A DNA stretch of 64,000 nucleotides. Origin: JAYODW01 sp038116745. Its GTDB lineage: Bacteria; Pseudomonadota; Gammaproteobacteria; Ga0077536. How positions within the stretch are numbered: the first letter of the stretch is position 1; each line of letters begins with the position of its first letter. The DNA lies in NCBI GenBank assembly GCA_038116745.1, contig JAYODW010000028.1, positions 8,217 through 72,216 of the forward strand, read 5' to 3'. The notes beneath the pieces are model-generated. The model did no database searches, had not been told where the DNA came from, and saw only the letters and a program-made list of their open reading frames with translations. The translations under genes were made by a program, and so were the position numbers. Shown in pieces: positions 9,269 to 16,413 of this stretch.

Positions 9269-10114
9269 TCAGGCGGCCAATGAGGCCGTGACCTGAGCAA
9301 AGTACACCGCATCCGGGGTGCGTCGGTCCAGCGCGCTGTGACGGCGCCTGGTGTTGTAGAAGTTGAAGTATCGGGCCAGTCCTGCCCGTAGGTTGGCTGG
9401 CGTCTCATAGGCGCGCAGGTAGATGTCCTCATACTTCACGCTGCGCCACAGCCGCTCGATGAATACGTTGTCCAGCCAGCGTCCCTTCCCGTCCATGCTG
9501 ATGGCCACGTCGTGGGCTTTGAGGACCTCGGTGAACGCGTTGGCCGTGAACTGCGCACCCTGATCGGTGTTGAAGATCTCAGGTGAACCAAAGCGTTGTA
9601 GGGCTTCCTCCAGCGCCTCGACGCAAAAGTCTGTGTCCATCGTGTTCGAGACGCGCCACGACAGCACCTTGCGGGTGTACCAGTCCATGATCGCCACCAG
9701 ATACATGAACCCCTTCGCCATCGGGATGTAGCAGATGTCGGCCGCCCACACTTGGTTGGCCCGCTCGATAACCACATCCTTCAGCAGGTAGGGATACACC
9801 TTGTGGCTTCTGTCCGGCACTGAAGTTCGCCGCTTCGGATAAAGCGCCTGAAGACCCATCTGCCGCATCAGTCGCTGGATGCGCTTGCGATTCACCTGGC
9901 GACCACGGGTTTCCAGTTCGTTCCGTATCTGACGACTGCCATAGAACGGATACTGTAGATGTACTTCGTCTATCAGGCGCATCAGTGCCAGTTCTTCATC
10001 ACTGACCGGGGCCGGTTGGTAGTACGCCGAAGAGCGGGGCACATCGAGCAACTCACAGCGGCGTGTCTTCGCTAACGGGTGAGCACTTTGGACCATCGCT
10101 CGGCGCTCGCTCAC
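9269..10114 (-). CDS. IS3-family transposase OrfB (DDE integrase core)
   Basis: Catalytic subunit of the element, 281 residues. An HTH_21-like segment (IDEVHLQYPFYGSRQIRNEL) precedes the retroviral-type integrase core. The DDE residues are visible: D126 in WAADICYI, D184 in FNTDQGAQFT and E220 in DNVFIERLW. The C-terminal YFNFYNTRRRHSALDRRTP is typical of the family. No internal stops, so it is probably active or recently active. Confidence 0.93.
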   Translation of the reverse strand: MSERRAMVQSAHPLAKTRRCELLDVPRSSAYYQPAPVSDEELALMRLIDEVHLQYPFYGSRQIRNELETRGRQVNRKRIQRLMRQMGLQALYPKRRTSVPDRSHKVYPYLLKDVVIERANQVWAADICYIPMAKGFMYLVAIMDWYTRKVLSWRVSNTMDTDFCVEALEEALQRFGSPEIFNTDQGAQFTANAFTEVLKAHDVAISMDGKGRWLDNVFIERLWRSVKYEDIYLRAYETPANLRAGLARYFNFYNTRRRHSALDRRTPDAVYFAQVTASLAA

Positions 10115-10401
10115 CGGTCGCGCCCGAGAAACTTTGACAGGAAGTCATTCTCCATCGTCAGCTGGCCCACCTTGGCGTGCAGCTTCTGGATCTCCTGCTC
10201 GGTATGCTGGGCTTCAGCCGCATTGCCACCGAACACGTCCTCCGCATCTTCAACCAGGCGCTTCTTCCACTCCTGGATCTGATTCGGATGCACATCGAAT
10301 CGCTCGGCGAGCTCGGCTACCGTGTGCTCGCCCTTCAGCGCCGCCAGTGCAACCTTCGCCTTGAACGCCGATGAATGATTACGTCGCTTTCTTCTCGTCA
10401 T
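10111..10401 (-). CDS. IS3-family transposase OrfA (helix-turn-helix subunit)
   Basis: OrfA of the insertion sequence, about 96 residues, binding the element ends. It has the basic start MTRRKRRNHSSAFKAKVALA, an HTH around HTVAELAERFDVHPNQIQEW, and a C-terminal leucine-zipper-like coiled coil (QKLHAKVGQLTMENDFLSKF). The start at 10401 follows a purine-rich GAAGGAG; an in-frame ATG at 10446 is less likely. Its stop overlaps the orfB start (ATGA, 10111-10114), allowing translational coupling or programmed frameshifting to make the OrfAB transposase. Confidence 0.88.
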   Translation of the reverse strand: MTRRKRRNHSSAFKAKVALAALKGEHTVAELAERFDVHPNQIQEWKKRLVEDAEDVFGGNAAEAQHTEQEIQKLHAKVGQLTMENDFLSKFLGRDR

Positions 10402-10510
10402 CTTCTGCTCCTTCTCCTCTGAGAATCGTATGGCAGAAGAATCCACTTATGTCACCGCGTTAACTGTCCAGACGATGGGGTCCACCTCTCTCATCAGGGT
10501 CGCCCACTCC

Positions 10511-10552
10511 CCAGATCAGAAGAGCCCGCTGAAGCGGGCTCTTCTGATCTGG
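10511..10552 (-). terminator. Perfect 20-bp-arm hairpin beside tRNA-Ser fragment
   Basis: Two perfectly complementary 20-base arms (10511-10530 and 10533-10552) are separated by only GA. The left arm reads CCAGATCAGAAGAGCCCGCT. On the minus strand this hairpin lies directly after the 3' end of the tRNA-Ser fragment, the position of a tRNA transcript terminator. There is no long T tract. Half of the hairpin is also found in the tandem repeats, so those repeats probably arose from this terminator region. Confidence 0.7.
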
Positions 10553-10577
10553 CGGAGAGGGAGGGATTCGAACCTTC
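10550..10577 (-). pseudogene. 3' fragment of a tRNA-Ser gene (T arm and acceptor end only)
   Basis: Read on the minus strand the segment gives GAAGGTTCGAATCCCTC followed by CCTCTCCGCCA: a T loop (TTCGAAT) with a five-pair stem carrying one mismatch, then a 3' acceptor strand, discriminator G and encoded CCA typical of tRNA-Ser. Upstream on the minus strand (plus 10578-10640) there is no D arm, anticodon arm or variable loop, so the gene is only a remnant. Such 3' fragments are the usual attachment-site scar of integrative elements. No integrase is in the window. Confidence 0.65.
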
Positions 10578-10784
10578 GGTGTTTTTATATTTTTCAATAG
10601 GTTGCTAAGGCGGCGTGTCCAGATCGTGTCTATTCTTCCTGAATGAAATGTGATGCAGCCCGTCGCTCGAAAGACTGCTGCTACGAGCAATACAATCAGC
10701 TTTATATCGGTACTTGAATAAATATTTCTATAGAAGTGTATTCGGAAAATTCAGGAAATCCGATCCTGTGGCCCTTCCCTCGAC

Positions 10785-11069
10785 GTGCTCCGCGGCTTTC
10801 CTTCAGGTGTGAACCGAGAGGTGGAGTACCAGCTCGATCGAGTTCAGCGCGAATTGGAGCCGAATGATTGGAGACCGATGCCGTCCATTGGATCGGGTGT
10901 CCGCGAAATCCGCGTCATGCATGAGGGTCAGTTTCGGGTGATTTACGTGGCAATGTTTGTGAATGCCATCCACGTCCTGCACGCGTTCCAGAAGAAAACA
11001 CGGAAAACGAGAAATCAGGATATCGAGACCGCGAAGCAGGCGCTGAGGCGGATCCTGAAAGAGGGATAA
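10785..11069 (+). CDS. RelE/HigB-type toxin (Gp49-like), probably N-terminally disrupted
   Basis: The 94-residue frame matches the body of Gp49-like RelE-superfamily mRNA interferases: LRGFPSG, EYQLDRVQRELEPNDWRPMP, VREIRVMHEGQFRVIYVAMF, HAFQKKTRKT. It opens at a GTG inside the domain. The missing N-terminus seems present in another frame just upstream: from 10736 the reading includes NPILW, and family members usually begin with a PILW segment directly before SLDxLRxFP. This suggests an indel near 10769-10776 has separated the two parts. The antitoxin-like gene follows after five bases. Confidence 0.6.
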   Translation: MLRGFPSGVNREVEYQLDRVQRELEPNDWRPMPSIGSGVREIRVMHEGQFRVIYVAMFVNAIHVLHAFQKKTRKTRNQDIETAKQALRRILKEG

Positions 11070-11073
11070 CGTC

Positions 11074-11352
11074 ATGGGCAAGAAAGGTCGGTTCACCAGC
11101 GTCTGGGATGTCACCGAGGACGATCCGGTGCGTCAGGAACACCTGAAGCTACGCTCTGCGTAGATGATCGAAATCGCGGAACAGATCAGAGAAGAGGGCC
11201 GGACGCAAAAGCAGGCTGCAGAGGTGCTACATATCACCCAACCGCGGGTCAGTGCTCTACTGAATGGCAAGATCAAAGCGTTTCGCCTCGGCAGCCTGGT
11301 CGATATGGCCCACCGGCTGGGCATGCAGGTTTCGATCAGCGTCGCCGCTTAG
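11074..11352 (+). pseudogene. XRE-family antitoxin with in-frame amber stop
   Basis: One frame runs from ATG 11074 to the stop at 11350-11352 but is interrupted by TAG at 11161-11163. The first part (MGKKGRFTSVWDVTEDDP to KLRSA) and the second (MIEIAEQIREEG, HITQPRVSALLNGKIKAF, LVDMAHRLGMQVSISVAA) together make a normal HigA/XRE antitoxin whose HTH is entirely in the second part. Family members read straight through this point, so a single substitution probably created the stop. An ATG directly follows it, so re-initiation could still give a 62-residue DNA-binding protein. Partner of the RelE/HigB-like gene upstream. Confidence 0.65.
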
Positions 11353-11637
11353 TTCAACGAAGAAGGATTGGCGATAGGCCAACCGGTTCTGGCAGGATAA
11401 TTCAAACTAAACGGCATCCGAGTTCACAATCCGCTTAAACGACGACAGCTGGAAAACATTCAGGCAGAAAGTATCGCCCGGTAAACTCAACCATCAATGA
11501 AAACGAGGGGGACACCCAACGTGTCCGATGCAGTCGCGTTCTTAAGCCCCCGTTTGTCATCTTTTTCGTTCTTTGTAGTGGTTGCAGGAAAGTAATCCAA
11601 TTCGACCAGGAACACTCGACGTAACGACCAACACGCG
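11353..11637. other. Intergenic, no feature recognised
   Basis: About 285 bp between the antitoxin remnant and the 3' end of the alcohol dehydrogenase gene. Several frames are open but none has a credible protein or ribosome site, and no strong hairpin was seen. Confidence 0.5.
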
Positions 11638-12699
11638 CTAAGGACGTACCAACACCTTGCAAACGCCATCGCGCTTGTCGTTGAACATGCTGAACGCGCG
11701 GTCGATTTCGGTCAGCTCGAACTCGTGGGTGAACAGATCGTCGACGACGATCTCGCCGCGCTCCAACAATTCGAGTGCAGCGCTCATCACCGGCTGCACA
11801 TTCGCGAAGCCGTTCATATGCAAACTGATATCTCGCAGAAACACGTCCGCGAGGTTCAAATTGAAGGTGTCGCTCGTAAATACGCCAACGGCGCTTATCG
11901 TGCCGCCGGGTCTGGTCAGACTGAGGGCGAGGTTCAGGCTATCGGGGCTGCCGACGACCTCAATCACTTTGTCGTAACCGCGTCCGCCCGTAAGGTCGAG
12001 TCCTTGCTCGACCGCACGGTCCGCGCCTGCGTCCAACACCACGGCGCCTTTGCGCTCCGCGCGGATGCGACGCTCGATGCACGGATCAAATGCGGCCAGC
12101 CGTTCCGGTCGTCGCGCCATCGCCAGATCCAGGCACATCAGGCCGGTTGGTCCGCATCCAACCAGGGCCGCGGTTTCGCCTGCCCGGATATCCGCCAGGC
12201 TGTTGGCAATGATTGCGGTCGGCAAGTTGCATGACAGGGTAACCGCGGCTCTGTCGTCCACGGCCCGCGGTACTTTCATCGCATGCGCGTCAGCATGCGG
12301 AATGCACATCAGCTCCGCATGCGTGCCGTTCAAATCGCCGAACGCATCACCGAAGCCATAGACCGCTTTGTTCGTCGTTTCGCAGTGCGCGGTCTGTTCG
12401 AGTTCGCACATCGGGCATGCACCGCACGAGCAGGAATAAGCCATCGTAACGCGATCGCCCTGTCGAAACCGCGCGACGCCCGATCCGGTTTCCACGACTT
12501 CGCCCACGAGTTCGTGCCCGGTTCTCGAATGTCCGGGCCGCATGATGCCATCGAGCGCTCCCCGGTAGATATGCAGATCGGAGCCGCAGATGGACGTACC
12601 GCGCACCCGGACAATGATCTCATGAGGGGCAGATATTTCAGGATCATCCACCGTTTCGGTGCGGATATCCCCGGCACCATGATATATCGCGGCTTTCAT
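11638..12699 (-). CDS. Zinc-dependent medium-chain alcohol dehydrogenase
   Basis: NAD(P)-dependent alcohol dehydrogenase of 353 residues in the cytoplasm. Catalytic zinc ligands appear as C38 (SICGSDLH) and H62-E63 (GHELVGE). The structural-zinc cysteine cluster is SCSCGACPMCELEQTAHC (about 89-106), and the nucleotide-binding glycines are VGCGPTGLMCL. It is the last gene of the long minus-strand run that starts with the diiron monooxygenase, about 240 bp after the DUF1329 gene, so it may act on an alcohol formed by that enzyme. Formaldehyde, sorbitol or threonine dehydrogenase-like subfamilies cannot be separated by eye. Confidence 0.85.
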   Translation of the reverse strand: MKAAIYHGAGDIRTETVDDPEISAPHEIIVRVRGTSICGSDLHIYRGALDGIMRPGHSRTGHELVGEVVETGSGVARFRQGDRVTMAYSCSCGACPMCELEQTAHCETTNKAVYGFGDAFGDLNGTHAELMCIPHADAHAMKVPRAVDDRAAVTLSCNLPTAIIANSLADIRAGETAALVGCGPTGLMCLDLAMARRPERLAAFDPCIERRIRAERKGAVVLDAGADRAVEQGLDLTGGRGYDKVIEVVGSPDSLNLALSLTRPGGTISAVGVFTSDTFNLNLADVFLRDISLHMNGFANVQPVMSAALELLERGEIVVDDLFTHEFELTEIDRAFSMFNDKRDGVCKVLVRP

Positions 12700-12887
12700 G
12701 AGGCAACCTGAAATGGAAAAAACCTAAAGCAGTCGTCACCGACCGCCGATTGAGTTAAGCCGAAGAAGCGGTCTGTCATTTCTGACGGAAGCCACCGTTC
12801 GTGCGACGTCGTAATCGCGCCAACCAACCGGTTGCGAGCCAGCGGCACGCGCGTTTTTGCCGCCGGTGCGCAACCGTAAGGCGGGCG

Positions 12888-12925
12888 CGGGCGCTCCCGT
12901 GCCTCTTTGCACCCGAGAGCGCCCG
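12888..12925 (-). terminator. GC-rich hairpin downstream of the DUF1329 gene
   Basis: Arms CGGGCGCTC (12888-12896) and GAGCGCCCG (12917-12925) are perfectly complementary and can extend through an inner GTGC/GCAC stem. It lies 12 bp after the DUF1329 stop. There is no T tract, so it may attenuate or protect the transcript rather than stop it completely before the alcohol dehydrogenase gene. Confidence 0.4.
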
Positions 12926-12936
12926 TTCCGCTAGCG

Positions 12937-14349
12937 TTACTGGTAATCGCGCAACTGGTCGACGTCGAACTTCTCATCGCCAACCAGTTCGCCTCGACCT
13001 TCCCACACCGGCTCCATCTCGAGAAAGTTGAATCGCTGGTTGACGAAGTTCGACACGATGACGTAACGCCACTGGGCTTCACCGTTGGTCGGGCGAAACG
13101 CACGGCTGTCATCCCAGATCCGCATCACGTTATCGCGCGGGTCGGTGGTGACGTGGAACTGCATGTAGTAGTTCTCCTTGTCGACCCACGTGGTGCGCGT
13201 CTTATAGATGTACTTGCCAGTCTTGTCGGTAATCTTGAGTATCCAGACCGGTCGTAATTCCATTTCCACCGATTTCAGGTTGCACTTCGTCTCGTCAGTT
13301 TCGTAGGCGTCGTAAACATAGCCCACTTCGGGCAGCGCGAGGATGAAGCCTTCACCGACCAGTTCGTAGTCGAATTTGTCCGGGTCCGTCTTGCCCCAGT
13401 ACGCGCGCCAGTCGTCCCAGGTGAGCTCGACACCCGAGGCAATCGGGTCCTGCGCGTCGGATCCGGTCAGCACGCGGGTACGGCGCAGGCTTGGAATGAA
13501 CACGCGAAAATCATCCTCCTCTCCTGCTTTGGCGTAGCGCTGCCTGACACCCGCGAGACCGCGGATATCAAAAGGTTCGAGGAAGAAGATCGACCCACCC
13601 TCGATGAAGTCATCCTTACCTTCGACGTCGCCCTGCGGCCCGACCAGGGAGCGGCCGTGAAACTTCTGCCACCACAGATCGGCTTCATAGTAGCGATCGA
13701 TCTTTGCCCCTGCCCCGCCAGTACAGGCGCCCATTTTGATCGGTTTGAAAAACAGCGTTTCCGTACCCACGGCATGCGAGACATAGGACCAGTTCAGTTC
13801 CATGCCGTCCTTGGGGTGAAGGAACGGAATGGCATTGGCGGTCTCACCGTTGACGAGAAAATAACTACCGTCCGGGTTGCGGAGCTCGCCGTTCGCGGCC
13901 ACGGTCGGAACGAGATTTTTTTCGACCCGGTTCTTCGTCGCTTCGAGCACGGCGCTCGACATGTAATAGGTATTGGTCGGAACGATGGTTATCTGGCCGA
14001 TCGTGCCCCAGTCGGAACTCGTTAGTGCGTCGTAATGCTGTTTTGGCAGGTAGTCCTTCAACCACGGGAAATCCCCGGCGTTCTCCTTGGTAATCACCAG
14101 TCCCGGTTTCAGTTCCGGCGGCAGATCCGCCTTGGCGATAATGTCGTAGGCATCGTAACCGCGTAGATCCTTCCACGCTTTGGCCAGCGCGACGGCTTCC
14201 GGCTTGGAGATTTCATCCACCCATTTCTGGTGATCCGGGTTGCCACTGTTCGCAGCGAAAGCGGCCCAGGCTTCGCGCGCCAGGTTACCCTCGGCTAAGG
14301 CCCCGGAACCTACGGTGCAGCACACTAAAAAAAGTAGAAATCGTTTCAT
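12937..14349 (-). CDS. DUF1329 (outer-membrane lipoprotein-sorting-like) protein
   Basis: Exported protein of 470 residues with a signal peptide (MKRFLLFLVCCTVGSGALAE). The body has the look of the DUF1329 family, a LolA/LolB-like fold: WKDLRGYDAYDIIAKAD, NGELRNPDGSYFLVNGETAN, FIPSLRRTRVL, DNVMRIWDDSRAF. A GAGGG precedes the ATG. DUF1329 and DUF1302 genes are commonly adjacent, and here they sit with YCF48 and RND genes. A periplasmic role in moving a hydrophobic compound or lipid is inferred from that context. Confidence 0.85.
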   Translation of the reverse strand: MKRFLLFLVCCTVGSGALAEGNLAREAWAAFAANSGNPDHQKWVDEISKPEAVALAKAWKDLRGYDAYDIIAKADLPPELKPGLVITKENAGDFPWLKDYLPKQHYDALTSSDWGTIGQITIVPTNTYYMSSAVLEATKNRVEKNLVPTVAANGELRNPDGSYFLVNGETANAIPFLHPKDGMELNWSYVSHAVGTETLFFKPIKMGACTGGAGAKIDRYYEADLWWQKFHGRSLVGPQGDVEGKDDFIEGGSIFFLEPFDIRGLAGVRQRYAKAGEEDDFRVFIPSLRRTRVLTGSDAQDPIASGVELTWDDWRAYWGKTDPDKFDYELVGEGFILALPEVGYVYDAYETDETKCNLKSVEMELRPVWILKITDKTGKYIYKTRTTWVDKENYYMQFHVTTDPRDNVMRIWDDSRAFRPTNGEAQWRYVIVSNFVNQRFNFLEMEPVWEGRGELVGDEKFDVDQLRDYQ

Positions 14350-14408
14350 GTTGGTGTCCCTCTTTGCCGATCACTGTGCCGATCGGAACGAAATTTAAGC
14401 TGATTCTC

Positions 14409-16334
14409 TTAGAACTGATACGTAATGGAAAACTCGACGTAGTCGGAACGGTCCAGAATGCCGATCGGCGCGTTTTCTCCCTGTCCGTCAAAGAACATCC
14501 ATTCGAGACGCGGGCGCCAGTTATTCCCGAAGAACTGGAAGTCGATGCGCTGACGGTAGAACGTACCCTGGTTATCAAAGTCGCGAATGAACAGGCCTTC
14601 GAATATCAGACGCTCGTTGATGATCGGCATGCTCCACAGAAAGGTGATGAACTGGTGGTTGTCCTTCACCGTGTCGAAACCATACGGCGCTTGCTGTAAG
14701 AGTCCCTTCTCGGCATCCATGGTGTGGATGTTGAAAAACTGGAAGCTCGTAAAAATCGATTTCTGCTGGGTCTCCCATCCCGGTACCCAGAGCGGGTAAT
14801 CGAACCCGAGCATGGTGGAAAGCACATTGCTTCGCTCAATCGCATCGTCAGGATTGACCACCAGAGCATTTGACCCGCTCACGACTGCGCCGGGAATGAA
14901 GGGATCCCTTGCGACGAAGCGGTTGAACGGCTTGGAAAATTCAAACGCGGCCTCGACGCGCATAGTCGGTGAGGTTTGCTTCGGACCGAATTTGAACTCG
15001 CTCATGTCGCGGGCAAAACTCAATCCAACCATTTTCTGCCGATAGTCGAAATCCAGATCGAAGTTGACGTTCACCGAGCACGGAAGGTCGGTTGGCGCGC
15101 CCGGCCCGAACACCGGATCGATGCAGTTCGGCAACGCTCCGCCGCTTAACGCCGCGAGTGGCGCCAGGCCGCCGGCCGACAACGGGAACGCAATCGGCGC
15201 ACCTGCGCCCACGCTGCGCAGCCATGTCAGGTAACCGCCCGGAGGTGCATGGATCGCGCCGACGGTCGTTGCGAGGTCGAGCGGTACGACCGCGGCTGCA
15301 AGGTTCTCGTTGTTCAGCGGATGGCCGACGACGATGTTCGCCCCTGTCATTTTGACTACGGGTAAGTCCTGCTGCCCATAAAAAGCGTTCAGCGTCCATT
15401 CGCCGCCAAGCGCGTCGAATTTCAGCCGCGCCGAATACTCCGCATCGTCGAAACTCAGATCGGCATCCGGAGGCGCGACCTCGCGCAGGTTCGCACCGAT
15501 GCCGACCAGGCCAAGTCCCGATACCGGATCCCGCAACTGCGGAAATGGCAACCCGAATATACCGCCGGACGTCCGATCGCTCGGCGTAGGATTATTAATC
15601 ACGAAGCGCGAGTGATGGACTTCAGGGACAAAATTGAACTCGAGCGTCGGCCGTTTCATGCCAAGGAATTCGAACGGAGCGGCGATGCCGAGTTTGCGAA
15701 AATTGAAGTCTGTGGACACCATCCAGGCCTGGACCCGCAATTCGTCCGAGTCCCGAAACGCGAACCGTTCGCGCAGGTCTTGCGCATGCAACACATCGAG
15801 TAGTCGCAATCCATCCGACTGTCCCCAACCGCGCTGGAACTTGCCGGCCTTGACGGTGAATCGGTTTTTCGAATCCCGATATTTGATCGACAGTTCACGC
15901 ATCACTTCATCAAAATCATCAAACCGTCGAATCTGGTTGGATGGTGCGCAGAATGGGTCAGCCAGGCTGCCGGCGCAGTTGCTGGTATGCAGCCGGAAGG
16001 GCAGACGCCCGTTGAACCCGGCTGAGGTTGGATCCTGCAGACCCAGGCCGGTATTGAAGTCGTCACCAATCTGTGGCGCCCAGTCGGCGCGCCACCAGGC
16101 GTTGGCGATGAACGTCCAGTTGCGGCTGGGGCGGTACGAAAACTTGAGTTCTGCCGTCGTATTGGTTGGCCCCAGCGCGGTACCGTCAGCGACGTCATAC
16201 GCGACACTGGTGCCCTGCTTGACGCGACCGTGCAAGGCCCAGTCCTTGCCAGACCAACCGGAGAATCCCAATGCTGGTAGCGCCGTTATCAGGATTATCA
16301 GCGCCAGCACCCCCTGCCGGATCGTTAAACTCAT
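14409..16334 (-). CDS. DUF1302 outer-membrane protein
   Basis: Large predicted outer-membrane beta-barrel of about 641 residues. It begins with a signal peptide (QGVLALIILITALPALGFSG) and ends with a typical C-terminal strand finishing in aromatic residues (YVEFSITYQF). The alternating pattern (LKFSYRPSRNWTFIANAWWR) and the GRLPFRLHTSNC-type loop fit DUF1302. AAGGAGAG directly precedes the ATG at 16334; a longer start at 16373 is less likely. It lies between the RND and DUF1329 genes and probably provides their outer-membrane path. Substrate not known. Confidence 0.85.
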   Translation of the reverse strand: MSLTIRQGVLALIILITALPALGFSGWSGKDWALHGRVKQGTSVAYDVADGTALGPTNTTAELKFSYRPSRNWTFIANAWWRADWAPQIGDDFNTGLGLQDPTSAGFNGRLPFRLHTSNCAGSLADPFCAPSNQIRRFDDFDEVMRELSIKYRDSKNRFTVKAGKFQRGWGQSDGLRLLDVLHAQDLRERFAFRDSDELRVQAWMVSTDFNFRKLGIAAPFEFLGMKRPTLEFNFVPEVHHSRFVINNPTPSDRTSGGIFGLPFPQLRDPVSGLGLVGIGANLREVAPPDADLSFDDAEYSARLKFDALGGEWTLNAFYGQQDLPVVKMTGANIVVGHPLNNENLAAAVVPLDLATTVGAIHAPPGGYLTWLRSVGAGAPIAFPLSAGGLAPLAALSGGALPNCIDPVFGPGAPTDLPCSVNVNFDLDFDYRQKMVGLSFARDMSEFKFGPKQTSPTMRVEAAFEFSKPFNRFVARDPFIPGAVVSGSNALVVNPDDAIERSNVLSTMLGFDYPLWVPGWETQQKSIFTSFQFFNIHTMDAEKGLLQQAPYGFDTVKDNHQFITFLWSMPIINERLIFEGLFIRDFDNQGTFYRQRIDFQFFGNNWRPRLEWMFFDGQGENAPIGILDRSDYVEFSITYQF

Positions 16335-16413
16335 TTTGTCTCTCCTTAAATGCTTGCCCAATGGTGCAAGCAACTCTGAATACTTCTTTTCAATACGTTG
16401 ATTTTTTATATAT

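Larger units (their letters stand above)
9216..10489 (-). mobile_element. IS3-family insertion sequence, apparently intact
   Basis: An element of about 1,274 bp with imperfect terminal inverted repeats: left end AGAAGTGGACCCCAAAAACT, right end (reverse complement) AGAGGTGGACCCCATCGTCT. It is flanked by a 3-bp direct duplication CTC (9213-9215 and 10490-10492). Removing the element and one CTC restores GGGGTTCTCATCAGG, as found intact in the neighbouring repeat units, which fixes the boundaries. It carries orfA and orfB on the minus strand in the usual two-frame arrangement. Confidence 0.9.
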
